A DNA stretch of 64,000 nucleotides from Heterohyrax brucei. Its lineage: Eukaryota > Chordata > Mammalia > Hyracoidea > Procaviidae. The stretch is from positions 315,001-379,000 of the forward strand of contig CM053143.1 of assembly GCA_028571685.1 (NCBI GenBank). Reading direction: 5' to 3'. Below, piece after piece: positions 23,503-35,930 of the stretch. The notes beneath the pieces were generated by a model, which made no database searches, was not told where the DNA came from, and saw only the letters and a program-made list of their open reading frames with translations. Positions within the stretch are counted from its first letter, which is position 1. Every line of letters starts with the position of its first letter. Position numbers and translations under genes: made by a program.

Positions 23503-26245
23503 GTTGTTAGATGTCATCGATTTGTTTCTGACTCATACAACAGAACGAAGCACTGCCCAGTGCTGTGCCATGCCCACAATCGCTTTTATGCTTAAGTCCA
23601 TTGTTGCTTCCTCTTTTTTGATGACCCTCTACCAAGCATGATGTCCTTCTCCAGGGATTAATCCTTCCTAATAACATGTCCAAAGTATCTAAGATACAGC
23701 CTCACCATCCTTCCTTCTAAGGAGTGCTCTGGTTTACTTCTTCCAGAATAGCTCTGTTCATTCTTTGGCAGTCCATGGTACATACAATATTCTTCTCCAA
23801 TGCCACAATTCAAAGGTGTCAATTCTTTTGTGTTCCTTATTCATTGCCCAGGTTTCACATGCATATGATGCAATTGAAAATACCATAGTTTGGGTCAGGC
23901 ACACCTTAGTCTTTGATGATACCTTTACTTTCAGTACTTTAAAAAGAGGGCTTTTGAAGCAGATTTTCCCAGTGCAATGAGTCTTCTGGTTTCTGGACTG
24001 CTGCTTCCATGGGTGTTGATTGTGAAACCAAGTACCATGAAGTTCTTAAGAACCTCAATTTTTTTCTCCACTTATCATGATGTTGCTTACTGGTCCAGTT
24101 GTGAGGATTTTTGTTTTCTTGATGTTGAGGTGCAATCCAGATGGAAGGCTATGGTCTTTGATCTTCATCAGTGTTTCAAGTCCTCTTCACTTTCAGCATG
24201 CAAGGGTGTGTCATCTGCATAATGCAGGTTATTAATGACATCCCTCCAGTCCTGATGGCTCATTCTTCATATAGTCCAGCTTCGTGGTTCATTTGCTTGG
24301 CAAACAGATTGAAAAGATATGGTGAAAGGACACAACACTGATGCACCCTTTAAACTATGCAGTATCACCTTGTTCTGTTCAAACACATCTCTGGATCCTT
24401 GTACGGATTTCTTAGGAGTACAATTAAAGTGTTCTGGAATTCCCATTCTGCAAAAAGTTACCCATAATTTATTGCAATCCACACAGTCAAGTGTCTTTGC
24501 ATAGTCAACAAAACATAGGTAAACAGTTTTCTGGTATTCTCTGCTTTAAGTCAAGATCTGTATCAGCAATGATATCCCAGGTTCCATGTCCTCATCTGAA
24601 TTCAGATTGAATTTCTGCCAGTTCCCTGTCAACATACTGCTGCAATCACTCTTGAATAATCTTTAGCAAAATTTTACTTGTGTGTGATATTAATAGTATT
24701 TTGATAATATCTGCATTCGATTGGATCACCTTTCTTGGGAATAGGCATAAATATGGATGTCTTCCCATTGGTTGGCTTGGTAGCTGGCTTCCAAATTTCT
24801 TGGCATAGAAGAGAAAACACTTCCAGCACTGCATCAATTTTTTGAAACATCTTACTTGATATTCCATCGATTCCTGAAGCCTTGTTTTTCGCCAGTGCCT
24901 TCAATGCAGCTTTGACTTCTTCCTTCAGTATCATTGGTTCCTGATCATATGCTAGCCCTTGAAATGGTGGAACATCAATCACTTCTTTTTTGGTATAATG
25001 ATTCTGTGTATTCTTTCAATCTTCTTTTGATGCTTCCTGAGTCATTTCCTATTTTGCCTGAAGAATCCTTCACTGCTGTTAACTCAAGACCTGAACATTT
25101 TCTTCAGTTCTTTCAGCTTGGAAAATGCTGAATGTGTTCTTCCCTTTTGGTTTTCTATTTCCAGCTCTTTGCAAATGTCATTATAATATTTTGCTTTGTC
25201 TTTTGTAGCTACCCTTTGAAACTTTCTGTTTAGTTCTTTTACAACATTATTTCTTCCTTTTGCTTTAGCCAGTCAACTTTCAAGAGCAAGTGTCAGTCTC
25301 TTGTGACATCCAATTTTGTCTGTTCTTTCTTGTCATTTTAATGACCTCTCGCTTTCTTCATGGACAACTTGTCTGGTCTCCAATCACTAGTGTTCAATGC
25401 ATGAATTCTATTTTTGAAACGGTCTCTAATCTCAGGTAGGATATACTCAAGGTTGTACCTTGACTCTTGTGGATTTGTTCTAACTTTCTTCAGTTTCAGT
25501 TTGAACTTGCATGCGAGCAACTGATGGTCTGTTCTGCAGCCAGCACCTAAGTCTTGTTCTTGTGGCTGACACTGAGTTTTTCCATCCTCTCTTTCCATAG
25601 ATGTAGCCAATTTGATTCCTGTGTATTCCATCCGGTGAGATCCATGGGCATAGAGGCTGTTAAAGTTGCCAAAAAAAAAGGTATTTGCAATGAAGACACT
25701 GTTAGTCTTGTAAAATTCTATCACACAATCTCCAGCTTCATTTCTATCACCAAGGCCATATTTTCCAACTACAGATCTTTCTTCTTTGTTTCCAACTTTT
25801 GCATTCCAATCACCAGTAATTATCAGCACATCCTGATTTCATGTCCAGTCGATTTCAGACTGCAGAAGCTGGGAATTTCTTCATCTTTGGCTTTAATGGT
25901 TGGTGTGTAAATTTGAATAATAGTCATATTTACTGACCTTCCTTGTAGGCATATGGATATTATGCTATCACTGACAGAATTGTACTTTGGGATAAATAGA
26001 TCTTGAGATGTTCCTTTTGACAATGAATACAAAGCCGTTCCCCTTCGAACTGTCACTTCCTGCATAGTAGGCCATGTGATGATAGTATTCAAAATGGCCA
26101 ACATCCATCCATTTCAGCTCACCAATGCCTAGGATATTAATGCTTTTGTGGACTATTTGCAATTTTCCTAGATTCATACTTTGTACATTCTGCACTTTTT
26201 CTCAGGTGAGTCATGAACTTGTCAGACCTCATATGTTTGTGGCAT
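23503..26245 (-). mobile_element. RTE (BovB-like) LINE, nearly full length, inactive
   Basis: The 3' tail is at 23503 (TTGTTAGATGTCATCG). Going up in coordinate: RT core (24267-24482), RT N-terminal part (24674-24982, ILKEEVKAALKALAKNKASG then PIPKKGDPIECRYYQ) and the apurinic-like endonuclease (25338-25829, TGDWNAKVGN; N-terminal part to about 26195, LGIGELKW). Many frame breaks mean no intact ORF. Confidence 0.92.
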
Positions 26246-26358
26246 TGGTTTGATGAAATATTTCAATTACTATTTCACCCACTTCTGTAGCCTTGTGTTT
26301 TGCCATTCCTTTCAGTGCAGCTTGAACTTCTTCCTGCAGTGCCAACAGTTCCTGATAA
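26246..26358 (-). mobile_element. second RTE fragment (RT N-terminal region)
   Basis: Repeats the stretch seen at 24880-24955 (GCCTTGTGTTTTGCCATTCC, CTTCCTGCAGTGCCA). It is therefore a separate or duplicated piece rather than the 5' end of the preceding copy. Confidence 0.65.
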
Positions 26359-26369
26359 CTTCCCCACCA

Positions 26370-26530
26370 GGGTTGAGGAAACCCTGGTGGCACCGTGGTC
26401 AAGTGCTACGACTGCTAACCCAAAGACTGGCAGTTCCAACTCATTAGGTGTTCCTTGAGGCAGGTCTGCCCTGTATTACAGGGCTCCTAGAAGGTCTCTA
26501 TGGGCTGGAATCTATTTGATGGCAACAAGT
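26370..26530 (+). mobile_element. AfroSINE
   Basis: GGAAACCCTGGTGGCACCGT head, CTAACCCAAAGACTGGCAGT body, GGTCTCTATGGGCTGGAATC tail. It separates oppositely oriented RTE copies. Confidence 0.92.
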
Positions 26531-27429
26531 TTCAAAATGATTGAATGTCAGCCGATTCTTTTCAATACAGAGATTCACTGTATTCCTTCTGTACTCTATC
26601 AATGGTCCCAAGAATTGACAGAATACCAAGTAAGATGTTTCAAAACAAATGCAACACAGTAAGTACTAACTTGTCTATGCCAAGAAATTAGTAATACACG
26701 TAACTGCCTGGTCAACTGGAAAATATCTATATTTATGCCCATTACAACAGAACACAGCAATTATCAAAACATATCCTTAATATCACACTCAACTAAAATT
26801 TTGTTTGAAGATAACTAAAAGATAGCTACAGCAGTATACAGACAGGGAACTGCCAGGTATTCAAGACAGATTCAGAAGAGGATATTGAACCAGATACATC
26901 ATTACTGATGTCAGATAGATCTTGACTGAAAGCAGAGAATACCATAAAGGTGCATACTTGTGTTTTATTGACTATGTAAAGACTTTTGCCTATGTGAATC
27001 ATAACAAATTACAGATAAGATTGCAAAGGATGAGAATTCCAGAATACTTCATTGTGCTTATGCAGAAACTGTACGTAGACCAAGAGGCAGTCATTTCAAC
27101 AGAACAAGAGATACTGTGTGGTTTAAAATCAGGAAAAATGTGTGCCAGGATTGTATTTTTTCACCACACTTATTCAATCTGTATAGTAAACAAACAATCT
27201 GAGAGGGCAGACAATATAAACTTAGCACTAGCATTGGGGGAAGGCTAGCAACCTGCATTATGCAGATAACACAAACTCAGTTGCTGAAAGTGAAAAAGAC
27301 TTGAACCTTTTATTGATGAAGATAAAAGAATAAAGCCTTCATTGTGGGTTGTACCTCAATAAAAAGAAAAATCTTCAAAACAAGACCAATAAGCAGTATC
27401 ATGATAAAAAGAAAATATACCAAAATTGT

Positions 27430-27908
27430 TGTCTTATTAATCTAGTGCTGCTAAAACAGAAAACACCACAAATGGATGGCTTTAACAAAGAGAAATTTAC
27501 TTCCTCACAGAAAAGTAGACTAAGAGTTCAAATTCAGTGTGTTAGCTACTGGGGAAGGCTTTCCTTCTCTATTGCCCCTGGAGGAAGGTTCTTGTCATCA
27601 ATCTTCCCCTATACTGTGAGCTTCTCATGTGTAGGGACCATAAGTCCAAAGAACATGTTCTGCTCCTACTGCTTCTTTCCCAGTGGTACAATTGCTTCTC
27701 TCTTTTGTATCTCAACAGATTGCTTCAAGACACAATCCAGACTTGCAGACTGAGTCCCACCCCACTAACACAACTGCTGCCTATTCTCCTTCATTAACAA
27801 CGTAGAGGCAGTACTTACAACACACAGGAAAGTCACACAATACTGGGAATTATGGCCCTGCCAAATTAATAAACACACTTTTTTCGAGGAGAAAATTTCA
27901 TCATGACG
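27430..27908 (-). mobile_element. MaLR-type solo LTR (copy C), inside RTE
   Basis: Reverse complement of copies A and B: starts TGTCTTATTAATCTAGTGCT and ends near TTTCATCATGACG. Flanking 5-mers ATTGT / ATGGT match at four of five positions, consistent with an aged target duplication. The frame at 27349-27753 is LTR antisense sequence, not a gene. Confidence 0.85.
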
Positions 27909-29571
27909 ATGGTCAAGAATTTCATCCTACTTGCATCCGCAAGCAATGCCTATGGCAGCAGCAGTCAAGAGATCAAATGAGAAGGAGCCAATATAGACAA
28001 AGGGACCATACCATCCCTCTGCAGGAAGGATCTAAAAACCTAGGTAAAACAGACACAAACATCAATCCTGAAATCCTAAGCATCAAATATAGAAATAAAG
28101 AACTTGATCAAGAACAAAATGAAATAATAAACTGACAGAGAACGAATGAAAAGAAATGCTACAGACTGGAAGTCCCCCACAAGCTAAGGTGACATGGATT
28201 CACCATCATGGACTACAGCCACCAAGGAATACAGACAGGGAATTCAGGAAGGCAAATTCACAGAGTCTGAAACAGGAGATAGAGCACCCAGTAAACAGCG
28301 GTGTATTCTTTCCCACGTCCCACTCTTCTTTCCTGTACAAGACCTCTGAAGCTTTCTAACAGGTCACAGTCACTTTTCCAAAGAGAAGCCAGCTCACCGC
28401 TGCCCAGATTCATCACCCTAGAATTCAGTCACCAAAGACTGGGAGGACGGGAAGGCAAATTTCAGAGTTCCCAATAGGAAACATAGCATTGGGTAACCAT
28501 AGATACATGTTTTTCAACCCCCTTTCTTTCTTTCCTCTGTTTGACCTCTAGCACTTTCCAAAGGGCTACAGCACTCAGCCACAAAGGCCTAGCTCACTTT
28601 TGCCCTGGTCCACCCTGCCGTCACCAGCCAGCTCCTTCAGTACCATTTGGTTTGTTGTTATTATTCCTTTTTTATTGCTTCTCTCTCTCATCTTTCTTTC
28701 CTTCCTTTCTCCGACCCGGTTAGCCCCATGTGCTATTCCCTCTGCTTCTTGACAGGTTACAATCTTTGGCTTTGTTTGCTTTGTTCACTTTTTTTCTTTT
28801 TTGCTTCTCATCGTTCCTTCCTTTCTTTTCTGCAGCCCTGTGTGCTGTCCCTGCTTCTTCCTGAGGGGCTGTACTACACCCCTCAGCTGAAGAGCCACTG
28901 CATGCGGCCTCCCAAGATCTACATGACCATCAACAACCAATTGCTTCAGTGCTACTTTATGTATTTGTTTGTTTTTCTTTTTTGTCATTGTTGAGTCTTC
29001 TCTCTCTATTCTCTTCCTTTCTCCCACCTACCTAGCCCCATGCAACATCACTCCCCTGTTCTTGGCAGGTTGTGCTGTACCACTTGGCTGAGACACTCTC
29101 ACACACAGACTCACTGGGTCTGCACCATCCCCACAGGCCAGCTCCTTTAGCTACACGTTTCATTTTTCTTTATCTTTCCCTTTCTCCCTCTATCTAGGCC
29201 CTGTACTATATCCACCCCTTTCTGAAAAGCCATGCCACATTACCTGATGAAAGACACATCAGCTCACCATCACTCAACTTCTGGCCTACTCCCAATAGCT
29301 GGCTCATCCAGAACCATATATTATTTCTGGTTGTTATTTTTATTTACTCATTTACTATTCTTTCTTGTTGTTGATTTCTGCTCCCTATTTTCCCACTTTC
29401 CTTTCTCCCCATGAACCACATATGCTCCTTCTTGACAGCCCAAGCCACAAAACTCAGCCAGAGAGTCACTGGCACAAAGTTTTACCAGGTGTGACCACTT
29501 CTACTACTGAATCCTATGACACTATCATTTTATTTACTTTTTTCTTTCTTTTTTTCTATTTTCCATTTTTT

Positions 29572-30175
29572 AAAAAATTTGTTTCTCATGGGGGAAAGAC
29601 AACCCAGTAGTCAAAGAGACCCACAGCAGTGGGTGCCTACATTGACTTGGGACTGGAAGAACCGGATGGTGCCTGGCCACCACCAGTGATAGCCACAATG
29701 GAGCTCACTAAGTTGAGTCTCACTGGCAACACAATAATAAAATGGGGTGCTCCCTGAGATCCCCACTAAAAGACCTCAATTGATGGTCCAGTGGTTTTGG
29801 GGATCCCCTGGGAGCATGGCCCCTCGCCCTGATGCTGCCCTTGACCATAAATCATAACGAAGGTCCACGCTTCGGACAGGAATGGATTGGACTTAGTGAT
29901 GCAGAGTGACCATATATTGGATGCACTTTATGGTTCTATACATCTATAGGATGTCATCCTGCTGATCTCTGGAGGAAGGAGAGTGGGTGAAGAGGAGGGA
30001 AAAAAAGAGACTGTTGGGAGAATGAGACATGTATGGAGCAGAGAGGAATAGTGTGCTGTAAGCGGGCAGGGAGAGCAGTGGAAGCTGCATATAGGTGGGT
30101 ATGTAAATTTATACGGGAATGTACATTTTCACTCAGTTATATTAAATAAAAAAATTAAAAAAAAATTTGTTTCTC
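29572..30175 (+). mobile_element. L1 3'UTR insertion with 16-bp target duplication
   Basis: Body 29588-30159, a 5'-truncated lineage L1 tail (starts ATGGGGGAAAGACAACCCAG, ends in an A-rich tail). AAAAAATTTGTTTCTC is repeated exactly at 29572-29587 and 30160-30175. The target TTTTTT/AAAAAA fits the L1 endonuclease preference. Confidence 0.93.
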
Positions 30176-31921
30176 TCTCTTTTCCTTAACTTACTAACTT
30201 AGCTCCACACATCATATCCTCTCCACTCATCATATCCTCTCCACTCTCCCTTGCTTATCTGCACTGAGTGCTGTACCCTGAGTAGCACCAATGTGGTCCC
30301 CAAGAACTCACCCTGCACTGTCTGCCGGTCCCACCCCACTGGCACAAGTTTGTGTTGCAAACTACCTATCCTGGACTCTCCATCCCTGATGAACTACTCT
30401 GTTGCACCATAGCTGAGAGACTGACTTTGTCCAACAGGACAAAGTGGTAAGGAGCATCATGGCTGCAGACAAGCAATCATCTAAACACTCTCAGTCTGTC
30501 TGCCCGGACAAAACAAAAATTAGGATGAAACAAACACATCTGCAACCAATAAAAAAAGAAAACAATTCCTGAATGTTTCAGAGACAGAAGACAATAACAA
30601 AACATTTAAAAAACAGGACAGAATGGCTTCAGAAAGCAATCAAAGTAAAACACCAGGTGATCATCCAGTACAAGAAATTTCATTGGAACTGCTTAATAAG
30701 AAACTCAAGACTCTTTAACATTCAGAGTTCTCCGAGAGCTGAAGGAAAAAAATACAACATCGGGAAAACTACAGGAAAAGCAATGGAAGAACTCAGGAAA
30801 ATATTACAGGAAAAAAATGTCAAAATAAAGGAATAGAAATTACACAAGAACAGCAATTAGAAATTCAAAACATAAACAAGATTTCAGAAAAAAACAGTGC
30901 AATAGAAGGTTTTGGAGCATTCCTGAAACAACGGAAGGCAGAAACAGTGAAATCAAAGACAAACTTTGGATGCCCCTTTAAGGAAAAATCAAAGGAAAGA
31001 ACAAAGAAAAATGAAGAAACTTTGAGAAAGGTGTGGGATACAACCAAAAACAAAAATTCGTGAGTAATGAGAGTTCCAGAACAGACAAAGAAAACAGACA
31101 ACACAAAAAGAATCTTTACAATTTGTTGACAGGAATCTCTAATATCATAAAAGACAAAACAACAACCATCCAGAAAGCTCAATGTGCCCTATAGAGGATA
31201 CATCCCAAAAGAAAATCACCAAGACATATCATAATCACAGTCACTAAGACCAAACACAATGCATTCTGAGGGCAGCTTGAGAAAAACCAAGAATCACATA
31301 CAAAAGGGAAACAATAAGACTGAGTTCTGATTACTCAACAGAAACTATGCAGACAAAAATGCAACTGGATGATATACATAACATGTCTGAAAGAAAAAAC
31401 TGCTAACCAAGTATAATATATTCTGAAAAACTCTTACTCAGATATGATGAAATTAGGACATTTGCAGATAAAAAGAAATTATGGTAACATACAGAGTCAA
31501 CCTGAACTTAGGACAATCATTAAACAGAATCCTTCAGTTAGAGAACCAACAACATCAGAAAATGAATCAAATCTGGCTCAAGACAGTCAGACACTAACCT
31601 AGATAATGAAGACTCAAGGATAAAACAAAACTAAAATATTTACAACAGGGAACCAGAGAATTCAATCATCAATTGGTAAATGATAAAAACATCAGAAAAA
31701 ATAAATGTGGAATAAAAAAAGTAGGTATGGAACTTTTAAATGCAGAGATCACATCAAGTAATAAAAAAGCAGTTTAAACTTACAAAGATAAAGGTAAATT
31801 TCAAAGTAACTATAAAGAAAGTTAACAAGCCTACTCATCAAAATAAAGAAGAAAAAATGCTTCAGTAAACAAAATTTACAAAAGTTAAAGAAACAAACAA
31901 ACAAAAAATCCTCCAAAAAAA

Positions 31922-31975
31922 CAAAACCAAATCCACTGCCATCATGTTGATTCCAACTCATAGTAACCCTATAAT
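31922..31975 (-). mobile_element. AfroSINE 3'-tail fragment
   Basis: Short piece of about 50 bp: ATCCACTGCCATCATGTTGA, then CTCATAGTAACCCTATAA. Confidence 0.65.
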
Positions 31976-32435
31976 AAAAGAAATTCAGTACAGGAAAATA
32001 AGAGAAACAAGAAAAATGTCAGTATCAGTACCTACCCCCACACAAAAGCAGTACAAAATGACAGCAATAAATTCACACTTATCAGTAATTACCCTGAACA
32101 TGAATAATTTAAATGCATCCATAAAGAGAGAGTGACAGAATGGATTAGAACACAGGATTCATCAGTATGTTATCTACCACAGACACACTTAGAAGCAAAA
32201 ACATAAATGTATAAGAAATAAAATAATGAAAAAATACACATTAAGCAAATAGCAATTAAAAAAGAATAGAAATACTAATCTCAGATAACATAAACTTTAA
32301 AAAAATTCACCAAAAAAGACAAGTTAGAACATTATATAATGAGTATAGGGACAATTTACCGTGGAGCCATAACCATAATAAATACCTACATACCCAATGA
32401 CAGGGCTCAAAAATACACAAAGTCTAACAGCACTG

Positions 32436-32605
32436 AGGAAACTCTAGTAGCCTAGTGGATAAGTGCTATATCTGCTAACCAAAATGTCAACAGTTTGAAT
32501 CTACCAGGTGCTCCTTGGACACTCTCTGGGGAAGTTCTACTCTGTCCTACAGGGTTGCTGTGTGTGAGAATTGACTCAATGGCCATGGGTTCTTTTTTGT
32601 TTGTT
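32436..32605 (+). mobile_element. AfroSINE
   Basis: GAGGAAACTCTAGTAGCCTA head, GGTTGCTGTGTGTGAGAATT tail, followed by a TTTG-rich end. Inserted in L1 ORF2. Confidence 0.88.
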
Positions 32606-33057
32606 TGTTTTAGTTAACAGGATTGAAAAGAGAAACTGACAGTCCCACAATAAAGGAGAAAACTTTGAAACACCACTTTCAGTAAAGAACACCTAGAAAA
32701 AACAGATGCAAAAGATTTAAGGCCACAGTCAACCAACCTGACCTCATAAACATACAGAACATTCCACCCAACAGCAGCAAAGTACATATTCTTTTCCAAT
32801 GGGCATAGGATGTTCTCCAAAATAAATCACATCCAAGGCCACAAAGCAACCCTCAACCAAATCCAAAACACTGAGATAATACAAATTATCTTCTGTGATG
32901 AGACTGCCATCAGAGTAGAAATTAATGACAGGAAGAACAGAAAAAAATCAAATACATGAAAACTGAATAACATTCTGCTTAAAAACCACGGAGTAACAGA
33001 AGAAATCAAAGCTGGAATTAAAACAAAAATTCCCTGAATTAAAAAAAAAAATGAAAA

Positions 33058-33737
33058 TGATAGGATTATAGCTGTAGAAAAAAATCTTAGCTAGCATCTT
33101 TCCTAATACTAAAGTCCCTTTCTCCCTTAGGAATGCTGACAAATAAAATTGTAACACTGCTTTCTGACCAGTACTCACAAAGATTTTGAGTTCATTTTCC
33201 CAGATTACTTTTTACGAATAACAGGGCAGAATGATGCCAACTTGCAACCCACTGTCCCTGAGAACTCAAGGAAACCCTGGTGGAGTAGTGGTTAAGTGTT
33301 ATGGCTGCTAACCAAAGGGTCAGCAGTTCAAATTGGCTAGATATTCCTTGGAAACTCTAGAGTCACTGTGAGTCGGCATCAACTCAATGGCAGTGGGTTT
33401 GGTTTTTTGGTTTGGTTCCTGAGAAAAGTAACAAGACTGAAGATGTCAAGGACAACTCGCTCTGGGATGTTGGAATTGTGTCTTCTCCAGCCTTGCCTCC
33501 TCTAAACACCTGCATGCCTGCACCCTTTGCCTGCTCCCGGATCTTCCCTAAACCCTTCTATAAAATTTACCTGCCTGAATTGAGGTGTGAAGATGGCTTT
33601 CATGGTGCCAACCTACTATCTTTTCAGGTTGCTGGCAATCTGAATAAAGCACTTTTAAGAGATTCAGTCCCTGTCTCTGTGTATAGTCTTAGTAGTGACA
33701 GGCAAAATAAGTCTGCAACTGAGTTTTTCTGGTTACA
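33058..33737 (+). mobile_element. ERV-type solo LTR interrupted by an AfroSINE
   Basis: Bounded by TGATAGG and GGTTACA, flanked by AAAA on both sides in an A-rich site. It has an LTR-like promoter and end: TATAAAA near 33560 and AATAAA near 33642, about 85 bp apart. L1 ORF2 sequence resumes directly after it (CACCATACCAAAACC). The family was not identified. The frame at 33412-33801 lies within it and is not a gene. Confidence 0.6.
33269..33417 (+). mobile_element. AfroSINE nested in the LTR
   Basis: AAGGAAACCCTGGTGGAGTA head and GTCACTGTGAGTCGGCATC tail. CCTGAGAA occurs on both sides (33258 and 33418 areas), a likely target duplication. About 20 bp of the middle is missing (TTGGAAACTCTAGAGTCAC). 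Confidence 0.9.
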
Positions 33738-34111
33738 AAAAACACACCATACCAAAACCTTTGGAACACAGCAAACACAGTGCTTAGAGGCCAACTTATA
33801 GAGATAGATGCATGCATTAAAAAAGAAAGGGCAAAATCAAAACATTAGCTATACAACTCAAACAGATACAAAACAGCAAAAATAAAACAAAAAAAAACCA
33901 TAGCCACTAGAATAAAGTAAAGATTATAGCAGAAATAAAAGAAATAAGAGTCTAGGAAAACAATAGAAAGAATCAACAAAATCAAAAGTTTGTTCTGTGA
34001 AAGGACCAACAAAACTGACACCCATTGACCAAACTAACAAAATAAAACCAGGAAAGGACACAAATAACCCAATAAACAATGACATGAAGAACATTACAAC
34101 AGACTCAACTG

Positions 34112-34300
34112 TCTCCTTTATATCTCAAAATAAATTGGCTTAAGACACGATCCAATCCTGTAGACCTCATTAATACAACTGCAACTAAACTATCTTATTA
34201 GATTAAACAGAATTTACAACACAAAGGAAAAACCCACCAAATGACAAAACGGTAGACATTAATATAATACTGGGAATCATGGTCCAGCCAAGTTGATACT
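34112..34300 (-). mobile_element. MaLR-type LTR fragment (copy D)
   Basis: Matches the distal half of copies C and E: ATATCTCAAAATAAATTGGC, TTAAGACACGATCCAATCC, then ATACTGGGAATCATGGTCCA. Lies in L1 ORF2. Confidence 0.8.
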
Positions 34301-34694
34301 ATTAATATTATGATACAAATTGATACTGCAGAGTACTATGAGAAACTATACTAGAGCATGTTTGAAAACCTAGGAGAAATGGACAAATTTCTAGAAACCT
34401 TCTACCTACCTAAACTACCACAAAACGAGGTAAAAAATCTGAATAAACCCTTAACAAGAAAAAAGACTGAAAAAGTACCTCAAAACAAAACAACTCTCAA
34501 CAACAACAAAAAGCTCTAGCCTAGTTGGCTTCATTGGAGAATTCTGTGAAACATTCAGAGAAGACAGTGTGCCTGTATTATTCCAACTGTTTCAGAAAAT
34601 GGAAAGGGAAAGAATACTTTCTAATGCATTCTATGAAGCTGGCATCAGCCTGATACCAAAACCAGGCGAAAAGACCACCAGGAAACTCGCAGCC

Positions 34695-35370
34695 TGTCTC
34701 ATTATCTAGTGGCGCTACAGTGACACCACAGGCGGACGGCTTTAACAAAGGGAAGTTTATTGCTTCTCAATTCAGTAGAATGCAAGTACAAATTCAGCAT
34801 AGCAGCTCCACGTAAAAGCTTTCTCTCTATCAGTTTTAGAGGAAGGTCCTTTTAAGGAACTAGTATTCCCCTTGGTCTGCCAGAACCTCAGCACAGGAAA
34901 CTCAGGTCCAAAGGATGTGATCTGTTCCCAGCACTGCTTTCTTTGTGATATGAGGTCCCTGTGTCTTTTCACTTGCCTCTCTATTTCAAAACAGATTGGC
35001 TTAAGACACTACCCAGTCTTGTAGACCTCACCAATATAACTGCGACTGTGGTATAGTGGGTTGAGTGCTACATCTGCTAACCAAAAGATTGGAAATCAAA
35101 TCTACCAGGTGTTCCTTGGAAACTCTATGAGGCAGTTCTACTCTAACCTATAGGGTCACTATGAGTCAGACCTGACTCGAAAGCAGTGGGTTTAGTTTTT
35201 CGGTTTTTAATCTGTCTTATTAAACCAAAGTGACAGAAATTACAACACATAGGAAAATCACATCAAATGACAAAGTGGTGGGCACTAATACAATTTTGGG
35301 ACTCACAGCCCAGCCAAATAGATACAGACTACATATTTTTGAGGGAACATAACTGAATTATTTCATGACA
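34695..35370 (-). mobile_element. MaLR-type solo LTR (copy E) interrupted by an AfroSINE
   Basis: Starts TGTCTCATTATCTAGTGGCG and ends ATTATTTCATGACA. Flanking CAGCC / CAACT match imperfectly. L1 ORF2 continues at CAACTCAATGTCTCTCATGA. The SINE at 35043-35208 splits it. Confidence 0.85.
35043..35208 (+). mobile_element. AfroSINE nested in copy E
   Basis: ACTGTGGTATAGTGGGTTGA head, GGGTCACTATGAGTCAGACC tail, TTTTTCGGTTTTT end. Confidence 0.9.
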
Positions 35371-35619
35371 CAACTCAATGTCTCTCATGAAAACAAATGC
35401 AGAAATTCTCAACAAAATCCTAGCCAGTAAAATTCAGCACAATATAAAAGAGTACACTTCAATCAAGTGGGATTCATACTAGGTATGCCAGAAAATCAAC
35501 CAATGTAATCCACCACGTAAAGAGAACAAAAGAAAATAATCACATAATCAGATCATCTCAGTTGACAAAGGCATTCAATAAAGTCCAACACCCATTCCTG
35601 ATAAAAGCTATCAATGAGA

Positions 35620-35930
35620 CAGAGAAGGTGTTACCTTGATGATTAAAGTGCACCTAAACCAATCCATGGTGTTTTCAATCACTGCAAATACATGGAAAAG
35701 CTGGACAGTTCATAAGGAAGACCAAAGAAGAACTGACACCTTCTAATTATGATGCTGGATAAAAATACTAAATATACCATGGACTGATGAAAGGATGAAC
35801 AAATCTGTCTTGGAAGAAGTACAACCAGACTACTACTTAGAAGCAAGGACAGTGACACTACATCTTACTGTGGACATGTTATCAAGGGGATTTGGTCCTG
35901 AAGAAGGATATCATGCTTCATAAAGCAGAA
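35620..35930 (+). mobile_element. RTE 3'-region fragment inside L1 ORF2
   Basis: GTGCACCTAAACCAATCCAT, AGACCAAAGAAGAACTGACA, ATATACCATGGACTGATGAA and TCTGTCTTGGAAGAAGTACA are RTE blocks also present at 38600-38820 and 56430-56600. L1 sequence resumes near 35930, but the L1 RT catalytic region expected here is absent. Confidence 0.8.

Noticed and set aside
25338-25829. 163-codon minus-strand frame with endonuclease similarity
   Set aside because: RTE endonuclease domain inside a decayed LINE, not a host nuclease gene.
33412-33801. 129-codon frame as a possible gene
   Set aside because: Lies across an LTR and resumed L1 sequence; contains the LTR TATA and poly(A) signals.
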